A stretch of 64,000 bases of DNA from Stomatobaculum sp. F0698 (GCF_030644385.1 NZ_CP130060.1:1116001-1180000); one strand, 5' to 3'; shown: positions 1 to 9,154, numbered from the stretch's first letter. The notes: generated from the letters alone by a model not told the origin. Numbers and translations: made by a program.

Positions 1-149
1 TCCCGAACACTGAGCTGTCCGTAGGCACTGACACCCTTCCAACCTTCCTCTGCCCTTGCGTAAAAGCAACCGCCGACAAAGACAGATGCCAGAACGCCTG
101 CGAGCACAACAATGCCGGCCTTCCATGATTTTTTGTTTGCTGTGCTCAT
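1..149 (-). CDS. Secreted protein, N-terminal part, probable GH5-type cellulase (partial)
   Basis: Only the first 49 codons are in the window; the gene runs off the left edge. The start ATG shares bases with the stop of the upstream glycosyltransferase gene (ATGA overlap), so the two are translationally coupled. Residues 1-35 form a signal peptide: lysines near the start, a hydrophobic run and small residues around Gly-Gly-Cys. The visible mature part, WKGVSAYGQLSVR, resembles the region just before the GxxLVD segment of secreted GH5 endoglucanases. From known biology, a cognate glycoside hydrolase next to a cellulose synthase trims or releases the nascent glucan, as CcsZ does in the clostridial ccs locus. 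The family call is an inference from about 15 residues; a different secreted partner is possible. Confidence 0.5.
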   Translation of the reverse strand, partial: MSTANKKSWKAGIVVLAGVLASVFVGGCFYARAEEGWKGVSAYGQLSVR

Positions 150-2482
150 TTCTTTCCCCATTCCTTTAGTTTGTCCAAAAACGCCTGATTTTCGAGCAGA
201 GCTTCACTGTTCAGGATACTGTAAAGTCCCTCGCGCATATCGCTCTTCTCACACGAAATCGGGTATTCGCTCTCCCGGAAAAGCACGAAACGATTCGGAA
301 TCTCATCCCCCTTGACCAGGCGCACACGGACATATTTGAAGTTCAGATCTTCAACCATGACGACAACACCGTTTTCGAGGGTCTCTTTACTTCTGACTCG
401 GAAACGCGGCATGGTTCTGCGCTGCGGCTCTCTGTCCTTGCTCCCCTCTTCCATCGCGCGAAGCATATCGTCGAAATAGCTCGTGTCCTCCGCTAATGTT
501 TCGGGCAGCGGATTCAAGCGATCGTACACAATCTGGAAAAACTCCCGTTTCTCCGCAGTGCTCATTTCACCGATGCGCTGCACCCGATAGGTCCAGACCT
601 TGCCGCGCTTCGGTTTGCTGACCGCGACAATTTTACCGCTGACATGGGCGCGGTACTTTCTGTCTTCAATCACGAAATGAAGCACAGTGCCCCGTTCGGT
701 CGGAATCGGGAGCGCTTCCTTGCTCTCAAAAGCAAAACCGCCCTCGGAAATATTGACGACACGCGCCTTGAAGCAGTCCTCACTCTCTGCCTCGGCTCTC
801 ACTTCCAACGGAAGGTCGCAGTCGAAGCGCTCAAACTCGCGCTCGTTGACGCGCCCGCGCATAAAGAAGACTGCCATCAAGAGACTGAAGGAGTTAATGA
901 GCATCCACATAATGATGATGATCAGACCGAAAGCACGATTGATGATGAGCTGTTGTACCGCAAAGAGCAACGAGACCAGCGAGACCACCAAGAGACAAAT
1001 ATGCGGAATCGCAAGATAAAACTCGTTGTTGTCATTCCAAGATCTCGACTTTGCCGTAACCGAAAACTTCTTCTCATTGATATGGAAGAACTCTGCCCAG
1101 ATCGGAATCAGAAGATACGGGAACATAATCGTATCAATCGTATTGCTCCAGCGTGTGTCTCGGATTTCCGAGCTGACCTTCTTCAGCAGATAACTGTAGC
1201 AGATGTAATACGGCAGCCAAATGAAAATCAGCTGCTTTAGGTTCATCACGACCAAGGGAATGCCAAGCAGCAAAAAGAGCACAGGCGACAGAATATAGAC
1301 CAAACGCCTGGAAAAGCTCTCCCAGTAAACGCGGCAGGCATAATAGCTCAGCTTCAGGTTCAAAGAAAAGGCCGGGTTGGTCAACAGGTGGATTCTGCGC
1401 AGCGAATAAATGCAGCCGCGCCCCCAGCGCACACGCTGCTTAATCAGCGAGGCGATGGTAATCGGCGCAAGTCCCTGCGCGAGGGGCTTCTTCACCGCAT
1501 AGCAGCGAAAATTCAAGGCCTCGATGCGAAGTCCGGTCTCAAAGTCCTCGGTAATGGTTCCGGTCGCAATACCGCCGACGCCCTCGAGGGCCTCACGGGA
1601 AATCATCGTGTTCGAACCTGCATAGAGCACCGCATTGGTGCGGTTCTTGCCGAGGTTTACCTCGCGGAAGAAATAGTCCTGCTCATTCGGGACACGCTTC
1701 TCCGCATAAAGGTTGTATTGAAACAAATCGGCATTGTAAAAGACCTGCGGTGTCTGAATAAAACCGATTTTTCCGCAGTTCTTTTGCTCTTCCTCCGGCT
1801 TCACGACCCAAGTACCGTCGGCCTTCTTCTCCATAATGGGAAGAAAGAAATACGGCACCACTTCCATTAAGAAGTTGCTCTTCGGAATCATGTCGGCATC
1901 AAAGGTGGCGATGAGCGGCGAACTTGTGCGACTCAACGCATTGTTGATATTACCCGCCTTCGCATGCTTGTTGTTGCTGAGGCCGAAGTAACCCACGCCG
2001 AGTTCTTTGGCAAGCGCAGCCACTTCAGGTCTGTCGGTGTCGTCACAGAGGAATACATGGACCTTGGATTTGTCCGGGTAGTCCATGGCCGCGCAAGCAT
2101 TTGCCGTTTTAAACAGAATATCGGTCTCCTCGTTGTGGGTCGAGATAAAGACATCGACATCCGGAAAGAGCTCGTGCGGCACCACCGGCATCTCCGGCTC
2201 ATACACATTGCGGAGCGAAAGATAGTGGGTCAGCGCCTCATACGAGGAGAACAGCTCCGCAAGAAGCAGAAAAACACCGCCGACAAATGCAATCCAACCG
2301 TACTGTGACACGGAAGGCAGGGTAAAGAACATCCGCCAAGCGCCGTAGACTACGATAATGAGTCCCACAATCCAGGCGAGATACATCGGTTGTTTTTTCT
2401 TCTTGCTGATATTCGTCTCATCCGGCGGTGTATAGAGCGGAATCTTCTCGGTAATCACTTTGAATTCGTGTTTCTCGTACAT
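146..2482 (-). CDS. bcsA: BcsA-type cellulose synthase (GT2) with C-terminal PilZ domain
   Basis: A 778-residue membrane glycosyltransferase family 2 enzyme that should polymerise UDP-glucose and extrude the glucan. Two membrane segments at about 35-85 precede the catalytic domain. The processive GT2 signature is complete: CDDTD near 146-150, FDAD near 194-197, TED at 311-313 and QRVRW at 349-353. Further membrane segments lie at about 395-435, 450-465 and 490-540. A PilZ domain follows, with RxxxR at 548-552 and NISEGG at 577-582, the two motifs that bind c-di-GMP. The gene starts 2 bp after the CotH gene and overlaps the next gene by 4 bp. Product identity as cellulose rather than another beta-glucan is inferred. 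No BcsB-like partner is visible, though it could lie beyond the left edge. Confidence 0.9.
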   Translation of the reverse strand: MYEKHEFKVITEKIPLYTPPDETNISKKKKQPMYLAWIVGLIIVVYGAWRMFFTLPSVSQYGWIAFVGGVFLLLAELFSSYEALTHYLSLRNVYEPEMPVVPHELFPDVDVFISTHNEETDILFKTANACAAMDYPDKSKVHVFLCDDTDRPEVAALAKELGVGYFGLSNNKHAKAGNINNALSRTSSPLIATFDADMIPKSNFLMEVVPYFFLPIMEKKADGTWVVKPEEEQKNCGKIGFIQTPQVFYNADLFQYNLYAEKRVPNEQDYFFREVNLGKNRTNAVLYAGSNTMISREALEGVGGIATGTITEDFETGLRIEALNFRCYAVKKPLAQGLAPITIASLIKQRVRWGRGCIYSLRRIHLLTNPAFSLNLKLSYYACRVYWESFSRRLVYILSPVLFLLLGIPLVVMNLKQLIFIWLPYYICYSYLLKKVSSEIRDTRWSNTIDTIMFPYLLIPIWAEFFHINEKKFSVTAKSRSWNDNNEFYLAIPHICLLVVSLVSLLFAVQQLIINRAFGLIIIIMWMLINSFSLLMAVFFMRGRVNEREFERFDCDLPLEVRAEAESEDCFKARVVNISEGGFAFESKEALPIPTERGTVLHFVIEDRKYRAHVSGKIVAVSKPKRGKVWTYRVQRIGEMSTAEKREFFQIVYDRLNPLPETLAEDTSYFDDMLRAMEEGSKDREPQRRTMPRFRVRSKETLENGVVVMVEDLNFKYVRVRLVKGDEIPNRFVLFRESEYPISCEKSDMREGLYSILNSEALLENQAFLDKLKEWGKK

Positions 2483-2484
2483 GT

Positions 2485-4104
2485 TTATTTCACTCTCTTG
2501 CCCAGAAGGTAGGCGGACGCAATGAAGATTAACAGGAAGGCAAGCGCAATGTTTGCGTAGGTCTCACGACTGCGCTCCGCAAGCGGCTCCTTAATAAAGC
2601 CGTTCAGATAGTCATCCATGTAGAGGTCCAGCCATTTGCCGTGCCCCTTAATCATATCCTTGAGGCGCACCAGTTCTTCCTCATAGGTGTCACGATTCCG
2701 GTCTATGACATAGCCGTGTCCCTCTTCCACCAATGCCAACTGATGATTCTCCAAGTAGACTTCTCTCCATCGACTGCGGTCTCGCTTGGATGCGTTGCCA
2801 AGATACGCGACCGTGTTATCGATAAACTGCATGATGTTTCGATCGGAGAAAATGCCCTTTCGCAGTTCTCGGTAACGGCTCACCACTCTCGCATCAAAAT
2901 CCGGGTCCTGAACCATGCGCTCAAACCAGGGGCGTTCCGGCATGACCATATACTCCGCGCCGCCTGCCGCAAACTTATAATTGTCCCAACAGTTGTCGTA
3001 ATCCCACAACGGCCCCATGCTGAGCTGATGTGCGGGATCCTCATAGTAATAGGTTGAGTTGTCACCCGAGTCGTAGTTCATGAAATACTCGTTAATCACG
3101 AAGTAATCAATAAAACTCGGCAGGTTGATGAGATGCGGATAGCTCAAAAATTGACGATAGTTGTCGCTGTAGAGCGTCTTTTCGATTTCCGTGAGCTGCG
3201 TTTCAAGCTTCTGAATGACTTCCGGTGTGAGCAGTTCCTCTTTCGGGTACTTAATCGTAAACCAACCGTACGTAAGCTGTTGATCGGAAGCCCAAGTCGA
3301 AAGCGTTGTCTTAGTGTCATCCGCACGGTCGCGCACCAGAATGACAGCCGGGCGCTTGTCGCGCGGATTGTAATCCTGAATATCGACATGCCCCTTTCCC
3401 TGCTTGACCGGCTCGGTCAAAAGGTAGAGGCCGCGATAATTATAGCTCTCACCGTCCTTGATGAACATCTCCACAAAACGGCATTCCGGCGTAAACGGCA
3501 TAAGCTGTCCCGCGAGGTTATATGCGGTGTAATTACGAATCTGGCTCGCATCCAAAATACTGTTGGAGAGTACCCAGTCTTCATCCGCATCCATGCCGAG
3601 TAGAGGCGCCTCCAACTCTTGTCCGTCATCGTCCAACAACTTAATGCCGTACTGTTTCTTCTGGAAGGAACGAGAGGACGCACCGCGCAGCTTAATCTTA
3701 CCGTGATTTACAAAGGAAGGCGAATCTGTAATCTTATTGTGATCATTTGCATTGTCGACCAGGGTAAAGGTCACGGGAATCCAAGGATCCGTCACATTCG
3801 GATCCCGATATTCGCGTTTTTGCGCAGTGCCGACCATATGATAGATATCCTTGGGTTCGTCACCGTTCATATCGAGGACAACAATCGGAAGATGCGTCTC
3901 AAAGCTCGCGACATCCACACTCCCGTCTCCCGGCATACTGTCGGGTCCCAGGCTGCTGTCCGCGTTCTGATGTACCTCGTGCTGGTAGCTGCGATAGTGC
4001 ATGGAGAGCGCTGCTTTGGTATAGGAAAAGACAAAGACAAAAATGCCCAGCACCGCCGTGACAATACCTGCCGCTACCAGTGTTTTCTTTGTTGGTATTC
4101 TCAT
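2485..4104 (-). CDS. CotH kinase family protein, membrane anchored
   Basis: A 539-residue protein with an N-terminal membrane anchor (about 8-30) and a C-terminal membrane segment (about 518-535), so the large central domain should be extracytoplasmic. The centre shows CotH-kinase features: LRGASSRSF, the YGIKLLDD segment, YRGLYLLTEP, and the acidic NYDSGDNSTYYY and LWDYDNCWDN segments that would bind metal and nucleotide. CotH in Bacillus phosphorylates spore coat proteins, but many CotH homologues sit in non-sporulation loci. Its position between DUF4956 and the cellulose synthase suggests a role in modifying or assembling the exported polysaccharide or an associated wall protein. That role is inferred. 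The ribosome-binding site is weak (GGGCGG), so translation may depend on coupling with the upstream gene. Confidence 0.85.
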   Translation of the reverse strand: MRIPTKKTLVAAGIVTAVLGIFVFVFSYTKAALSMHYRSYQHEVHQNADSSLGPDSMPGDGSVDVASFETHLPIVVLDMNGDEPKDIYHMVGTAQKREYRDPNVTDPWIPVTFTLVDNANDHNKITDSPSFVNHGKIKLRGASSRSFQKKQYGIKLLDDDGQELEAPLLGMDADEDWVLSNSILDASQIRNYTAYNLAGQLMPFTPECRFVEMFIKDGESYNYRGLYLLTEPVKQGKGHVDIQDYNPRDKRPAVILVRDRADDTKTTLSTWASDQQLTYGWFTIKYPKEELLTPEVIQKLETQLTEIEKTLYSDNYRQFLSYPHLINLPSFIDYFVINEYFMNYDSGDNSTYYYEDPAHQLSMGPLWDYDNCWDNYKFAAGGAEYMVMPERPWFERMVQDPDFDARVVSRYRELRKGIFSDRNIMQFIDNTVAYLGNASKRDRSRWREVYLENHQLALVEEGHGYVIDRNRDTYEEELVRLKDMIKGHGKWLDLYMDDYLNGFIKEPLAERSRETYANIALAFLLIFIASAYLLGKRVK

Positions 4105-4116
4105 TGTACCGCCCGA

Positions 4117-4800
4117 TTAGCGCGTAATCTCGTCGTTTTGGCAGACGAGGTGTACCGCCTCAACCCCCTCCAAACGGAAGAGCACATCCTTGATTTCTCT
4201 GCCTTCATGTTTCTGCAGGCACTTCTCGCGAAGTTTCCCGGAAATCTCATAGATAAGTTCCGTTCTGTTCTTTTCGGAGTTATCCACGCGGAACTGCGCC
4301 TTGTGCTCATAGTACTCGTTGATGGTCTTCATGACCTCCTCACTCTTGCCGCTGCCGCGAACAATCAACAAATAGCGGTCATTGGAGCGTACATTGCCAA
4401 GCACCAAAAGAACGAGGAAAATGACACCCGAACCGATTCCGGCAATCTTAAAATCCTGGATACCGCAGCAAATACCCGCGGCAATGCACCAGAAAATATA
4501 GGCCGTATCTCTGGGATCTTTGATAGCGGTACGGAAACGCACGATAGAGAGCGCACCGACCATACCGAGGGACAGCGCGACGTTATTTCCGATAACACTC
4601 ATAACCAAAGTCGTCACAATGGTCAGCATAACAAGAGACACGTTGAACTTAGCGCTGTAAACGGTTCCTGCGTGCGAAAACTGATAGCTGACAAAGATGA
4701 CCACCGCAATGATGATGGCTGCGATAAAGCTCATCAGAATCTCGCCGGTAGATAGCGTCCCCGACTGCGCGGATAAATACTGATACAGTGCGTTTCTCAT
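4117..4800 (-). CDS. DUF4956 integral membrane protein
   Basis: A 227-residue protein with three or four membrane segments in residues 20-135 and a cytoplasmic C-terminal domain of about 80 residues. The segment GMVGALSIVRFRTAIKDPRD is the family hallmark of DUF4956. No enzymatic function is established for the family. It is commonly encoded beside VTC-domain and CotH-kinase proteins, as here, which suggests the three act together at the membrane. The start has a good site (AAAGGGGGAG, about 6 bp before ATG). It lies 12 bp from both the VTC gene and the CotH gene, in the same operon. Confidence 0.85.
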   Translation of the reverse strand: MRNALYQYLSAQSGTLSTGEILMSFIAAIIIAVVIFVSYQFSHAGTVYSAKFNVSLVMLTIVTTLVMSVIGNNVALSLGMVGALSIVRFRTAIKDPRDTAYIFWCIAAGICCGIQDFKIAGIGSGVIFLVLLVLGNVRSNDRYLLIVRGSGKSEEVMKTINEYYEHKAQFRVDNSEKNRTELIYEISGKLREKCLQKHEGREIKDVLFRLEGVEAVHLVCQNDEITR

Positions 4801-4812
4801 GATTCTCCCCCT

Positions 4813-5529
4813 TTACATTCTGCCGATGACCGGCAACAAACCGTAACGTCTGCCCGCAACATACTTGGAATAACTCTCCTCCGTGAGGTCGGCGAGCTGC
4901 AGTGCATCCTTGATGTAGCCAAGCAAAAAATGATTGTACTTCACTTCCAGCACTTCAAAACTCTGACTGTCCGCCGGATAAAACAGTGCCGGGCTCTTTG
5001 AAAATAAATCGAAATTTCCCTCGGCAGTCTCAATGTGACTGTCAAAGGTGATGCGTATGCTGTTGACCGGCACTGCGAAGGCTCTTCGCTGATACTGAAT
5101 CAAAGCAGCCGGACGATACTGCTCTTTTACCATGATGCCGTAGATATTCTCTGCGAGTTCCGAGCCCTCACGGAGCAGGCACTCATAGTTCCCGGCAATC
5201 ATTTCATAAGCCTGCTCCCGCGTGATGCTGAGTGAAAGCTTGTGCTGATTCTCGCCCTGCTTCTGTTTAAGCTCGAGTTTTGCCTTTTGGTCGTCCGGAC
5301 TATAGATGCGGATTCGTATCTTCTTTCGATATTCAAGTCCGTCCATTTTATCGACATAGTCCTCGTTATAAAACGAGTCAAAGTAGAGCGAACGTACGTT
5401 ATAAGGCGCATACCCCTGGAACGGATCTCCCGGCAAGAGCAGTCGCAGCCGCCCGTAGAGATCCTCGGCGACTTTCACCGGCAAGACAAACTTTCGTTCC
5501 ACACGGCTGACTTCTGCCGCAATGCCCAT
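4813..5529 (-). CDS. VTC-domain (polyphosphate polymerase-like) protein
   Basis: A 238-residue protein covering the VTC tunnel-fold domain. Family features are the N-terminal ERKF motif, SLYFDSFYNEDY, the basic RKKIRIRIY strand, and KLELKQKQGENQHKLSL. The many Lys and Arg residues on alternating strands match the basic tunnel that binds phosphate chains in yeast Vtc4. Bacterial members of unknown substrate often accompany DUF4956 and CotH genes. The start was set at the ATG that follows GAGGAGG; an upstream in-frame ATG at 5580 would overlap the DHHW gene and has no clear site. Whether it makes polyphosphate or handles another phosphorylated substrate is not shown by the sequence. Confidence 0.85.
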   Translation of the reverse strand: MGIAAEVSRVERKFVLPVKVAEDLYGRLRLLLPGDPFQGYAPYNVRSLYFDSFYNEDYVDKMDGLEYRKKIRIRIYSPDDQKAKLELKQKQGENQHKLSLSITREQAYEMIAGNYECLLREGSELAENIYGIMVKEQYRPAALIQYQRRAFAVPVNSIRITFDSHIETAEGNFDLFSKSPALFYPADSQSFEVLEVKYNHFLLGYIKDALQLADLTEESYSKYVAGRRYGLLPVIGRM

Positions 5530-5548
5530 CGGTTTCTCTCCTCCTCTC

Positions 5549-6835
5549 TCACTGTGCGGCGGGATCCTTGCCCTGCCCAACTACATCTTCATCTCCGTTT
5601 TCGGCCGCCTTCGGATCTTCAATAAAGAAAGGCGTGCCCTCGTTGGTAAAGTTATCCAACGCGAGTGCCACAAAAACATAGTCGAAATGCTTGGATTCGA
5701 GCATTTCCTGAATACTGCCTTTCCCGCTCGGGTTATAGTGCAGCGACCAGAGTAACTCAATGCGCGAGAACATCGGCGAAAGGAAGGTGGCAACCGGAGA
5801 AGAATAGGAATCTCGAATAAAGAGCGCCGACGGCCCGTCCGGGTTCAACTTATTGTCAATCTGATCGAAACGAACGACACCCTGAATATAGCCGTTGTTC
5901 ATCTCTCGATCATAGAGATCCTTCTTATTCAGATATTTGCGCGAAATGAGAGCTTGCTCCATATCGCCTTCTGCTGAGCCTTCTCTGCCACCGCGATAAC
6001 GGCAGTAATAGCGGTACTGCGTGTCAAACTTGGGGAAGATAAAGCTGTAATCATCCAACTCGCCCGAATAGAGCTGTCCCGCGTCTCTTCCCTGCGACCC
6101 CATGTAGATATTCCCGTAAGTCTCGATTGTATAGTTGTTGAGATCTCGGTAAAAGCCGTCCGGATCCAAGTTCGCATCGTACTTCCGGTTCAGATGATCC
6201 ACAATTTTGCCCGTCGCATAAAAAGCGGAAGGCACCGTCCAGTGGTGGTCCGTGCGATAAAATATCTCCGTCGCCTTCATATCGGCCTCGCGAAACACAT
6301 CGCGCACATCGATATAATCCACATCATAGCGCCTTAAGTAGCGAAGCACCTCATCTCCGTAGGCATTAAAGTTATTGTAGGGGATGCCGTAGTAGCCCCG
6401 AGACCAATCCTCGCGATACTTGGTCGGATACATGATGACCACGAGCTTGGTCCCCTTGTCCTTTAAGCTATCCTGCAGGCGGCGCATACGTCCCGCAATT
6501 CCGGGGGCGCTGAGATTTGAGGTGTTATAGAAGTTTCCCGCATAGAGTACGGAGTCCTTGTCTCGCACATACTTGAACGAGTTCTCCTCATTCTTTCCGA
6601 TCGCGCGATATACAGTTCCGTAAAGCTCATTCCAGCGGTGTCCGCCGACCAACGTCTGTGAGAGCACACCGTCCAACTGCCGCGTGTAGCTTTTCAATTC
6701 GGAAGCTGTCTTGGGACGGGCAATGTCATCAAACTTTGCTTTGAGTACAGCTCTCTCCCGGTATAGGTTCAACGCTGAGAGCGAAAAAAGGCCCGTGAGA
6801 AAGAGCGCCGAAAAGACTGCTTGATATCGTTTCAT
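5549..6835 (-). CDS. DHHW family protein (AlgX/AlgJ-like, SGNH-hydrolase fold)
   Basis: A 428-residue protein with an N-terminal signal anchor (about 5-25), so the rest is outside the membrane. The signature TDHHWTV lies near residue 198, the Asp-His pair that acts catalytically in AlgX and AlgJ O-acetyltransferases. The partner MBOAT gene is immediately upstream. In alginate and Pseudomonas cellulose systems, the MBOAT protein moves the acyl group across the membrane and the AlgX/J-type protein transfers it to the sugar. By analogy this protein would acylate the exported glucan; it corresponds in role to CcsH/CcsI-type partners in clostridia. The stop is 19 bp before the chosen VTC start. 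Confidence 0.85.
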   Translation of the reverse strand: MKRYQAVFSALFLTGLFSLSALNLYRERAVLKAKFDDIARPKTASELKSYTRQLDGVLSQTLVGGHRWNELYGTVYRAIGKNEENSFKYVRDKDSVLYAGNFYNTSNLSAPGIAGRMRRLQDSLKDKGTKLVVIMYPTKYREDWSRGYYGIPYNNFNAYGDEVLRYLRRYDVDYIDVRDVFREADMKATEIFYRTDHHWTVPSAFYATGKIVDHLNRKYDANLDPDGFYRDLNNYTIETYGNIYMGSQGRDAGQLYSGELDDYSFIFPKFDTQYRYYCRYRGGREGSAEGDMEQALISRKYLNKKDLYDREMNNGYIQGVVRFDQIDNKLNPDGPSALFIRDSYSSPVATFLSPMFSRIELLWSLHYNPSGKGSIQEMLESKHFDYVFVALALDNFTNEGTPFFIEDPKAAENGDEDVVGQGKDPAAQ

Positions 6836-6850
6836 CTTATCGTCTGCTCC

Positions 6851-8299
6851 TTAGAAGTTGAAATAAATGAACGGATTGTAACCGCCCTTTGCGAGAATTG
6901 CGATGGAAAACACCATACAAGCACCGAGCCCGATGACGTAAATCGCACCGCAACTTCGGTAGAAAATCTCATGTCCCTCGCTGTCTTCGGTCTTTTCCAA
7001 GATATAGTTTCGAAGCGGAAGTGCGCACAGCACCGCTGCAATCAACGAAATACCGTACTCCTTTAGGAACATGACAACCGCAGGACTGTAGAAACCGTTT
7101 CCGCCGAGCCCGAAGAGATCCGCAAAAAAGAGGGACATCTGCTCTCCCGTCTCGCAACGGAATATCACCATGGCAAATACGGTCGCGACAACCACATAGA
7201 CATGGCGCAACACTTCATGTCCCTCTCTCTCATCGAGCCGGAACGCAATCTCAAATACGATTAAGATAAAGAAGTAGAGTCCCCACCAGATGTAGGTCCA
7301 GTTCGCGCCGTGCCAAAGTCCGGTTAAAAGCCAGACTATAAAGAGGTTACGAATCATCACATCTTTCTTTTTGGTGTTTGCACCGCCGAGCGGTTTGTAG
7401 ACATATTGACTGAACCAAGAAGCCAAGCTGATGTGCCAGCGCGTCATGAATTCGCGGATGGAACGACTCACAAAGGGATAACGGAAATTTTCCGAGAAAC
7501 GGAACCCGAACATAAGGCCAAGACCAATCGCCATGTCGGAATATGCACTGAAGTCGTAATAGAGCTGGAACATATAGCTCACGGCACCGAGCCAAGCAAG
7601 CAGCATGGGCACCGGGATAGAGGTATCGCCTCCCTTGGTCAGGTTAAATACCGTGTCGGCAATGACCGCGAGGTTATTTGCAATCAGTATCTTTTTGCAG
7701 AAACCCTCCGAAAAGCGGCAGATTCCTTCCGTCAACATCGTGAAATCCGTGCGTCGATTTTTGATCTGTTCCGCGATTGCCGAATATTTGACAATGGGAC
7801 CTGCAATGAGCTGCGGGAAGAAAGCAACATAAAGTGCGATATCGAGGAGATTTTTTTGCGGCTCCGCACTGCCCATATAGACATCAATGACATAGGACAG
7901 AGCCTGAAAGGTAAAGAATGAAATACCGATGGGCAAAACAATATTGGGATAAGGTAAGAAGGGACGCTCCATGATGCCGTTTACGGTCTCAACCACAAAA
8001 CCGGCGTACTTAAAAACGCCGAGCATCCCGAGATTCAAGACACAGGCCGCGGTTAACACCAGTCGGCGTACCTTTACATTGTCTTTCCGGATCAACATCA
8101 GCATAAGACCGAAAAGCCAGTTGAAGCTTATGGATGCCAGCATCAGGAATACGTAAATCGGTTCACCCCAGGCATAGAACAAGAGGCTGGCAATCACCAA
8201 CCATATGTTCTGCAACGGCCGAGAAAACGCAAAAAGATAATAGACCAAAAAAGTAATCGGCAAAAAATAAAGCAAAAAAGTGATGCTCGAAAATACCAT
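6851..8299 (-). CDS. MBOAT family O-acyltransferase (AlgI-like)
   Basis: A 482-residue polytopic membrane protein, close to the usual AlgI length. It has TRWHISLASWF near 285-300 and GLWHGANWTYIWWG near 320-335; the His in the second motif is the invariant MBOAT residue. Its role is to take an acyl group, usually acetyl, from a cytoplasmic donor and pass it to an extracytoplasmic acceptor system. The DHHW protein directly downstream is the expected transferase partner. The start has AAAGGGGAG seven bases upstream. It follows the diguanylate cyclase gene by 24 bp, so both are probably on one transcript. Confidence 0.9.
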   Translation of the reverse strand: MVFSSITFLLYFLPITFLVYYLFAFSRPLQNIWLVIASLLFYAWGEPIYVFLMLASISFNWLFGLMLMLIRKDNVKVRRLVLTAACVLNLGMLGVFKYAGFVVETVNGIMERPFLPYPNIVLPIGISFFTFQALSYVIDVYMGSAEPQKNLLDIALYVAFFPQLIAGPIVKYSAIAEQIKNRRTDFTMLTEGICRFSEGFCKKILIANNLAVIADTVFNLTKGGDTSIPVPMLLAWLGAVSYMFQLYYDFSAYSDMAIGLGLMFGFRFSENFRYPFVSRSIREFMTRWHISLASWFSQYVYKPLGGANTKKKDVMIRNLFIVWLLTGLWHGANWTYIWWGLYFFILIVFEIAFRLDEREGHEVLRHVYVVVATVFAMVIFRCETGEQMSLFFADLFGLGGNGFYSPAVVMFLKEYGISLIAAVLCALPLRNYILEKTEDSEGHEIFYRSCGAIYVIGLGACMVFSIAILAKGGYNPFIYFNF

Positions 8300-8323
8300 G
8301 CGTCTCCCCTTTATTACGGTGAT

Positions 8324-9154
8324 TTATAGCTGTCTTCTAAGCGTCACGCGGTCATGTCCCCGTGTGCTGTTTTTGTCCCGGTACATATTGTGATCGGCCT
8401 CTTTGATGGCCTCTTCGACAAAGCGCTCTCGCGCGCGCCAAGCAGTCCCCATAGCCGCCTTCGGGGTAGTATTGGCCGAAAGCGCCTGCTGCAATTCCTT
8501 TGCGCGTGCGCGGAACTCTTCTTTCTGAAGTCCGGATTCCAAAATCACAAACTCATCTCCGCCGGCGCGGTATATATGTTCGCGCGGGAAAAAGGCGGCG
8601 AAAAAGTCCACCGCCCGTCGGAGCATTTGATCTCCCGCCTCATGTCCGTGGCGATCGTTAATCTCCTTCAAGCCATTTAAATCCAAATAGATTGCAGCAA
8701 CGGAACGCGGTGCATTTCGTTTCCTAAGCACAGCCTTCTTGACTTCCAAAGCGTTCCGATTGTGTATCTCCAGATTGGAATCCAAACGAGCTTCCCGGCG
8801 CAGGGTCTGCTCGCGCTTCCGATTGCCGAGTTCCAAGGCAAACAATAATGCCAAGGAACGGCAAAACTTACGAATGAACAAATGCTGAAAGAAGGAGCTG
8901 CACCCGACCAACAGAACCCCCATGGTTCTTCCCCGATTTTCCAGCGGCAATCGGAATGCAAACCGAATCTTTTTGGGATACTGCGCACGGTAGCAGATGC
9001 GCTCTTCTGTCCCGCCCTGTACAAGAATCAGTGCGAGTGCCGGCAAATTGAAATACCGTGACACTGTACGCAGAATGCGCTCTATCCCCTTCCGGGAGCT
9101 ATCCTTCTGCAAGAACTCAAGGCATTTGATCATCAAATCCGCTTTGTCTCTCAT
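8324..9154 (-). CDS. GAF-like/GGDEF diguanylate cyclase
   Basis: A 276-residue soluble protein. Residues 1-130 resemble a GAF-type sensory domain; the rest is a GGDEF domain with YLDLNGLKEINDRHGHEAGD and an intact catalytic RAGGDEF motif. It should make c-di-GMP from two GTP. The RxxD inhibitory site that normally precedes GGDEF by five residues is absent (the residues there are PREHIY), so product inhibition at that site is unlikely. The start at 9154 has CAGAGG eight bases upstream; an in-frame ATG at 9211 has poor spacing. It heads the operon that includes a PilZ-domain cellulose synthase, so it is the likely dedicated activator. Confidence 0.85.
   Translation of the reverse strand: MRDKADLMIKCLEFLQKDSSRKGIERILRTVSRYFNLPALALILVQGGTEERICYRAQYPKKIRFAFRLPLENRGRTMGVLLVGCSSFFQHLFIRKFCRSLALLFALELGNRKREQTLRREARLDSNLEIHNRNALEVKKAVLRKRNAPRSVAAIYLDLNGLKEINDRHGHEAGDQMLRRAVDFFAAFFPREHIYRAGGDEFVILESGLQKEEFRARAKELQQALSANTTPKAAMGTAWRARERFVEEAIKEADHNMYRDKNSTRGHDRVTLRRQL

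Noticed and set aside
2485..4104. CotH homologue as a sign of endospore formation
   Set aside because: CotH-kinase proteins occur widely in non-sporulation loci; this one is membrane anchored and in a polysaccharide operon, and no spore genes are nearby.
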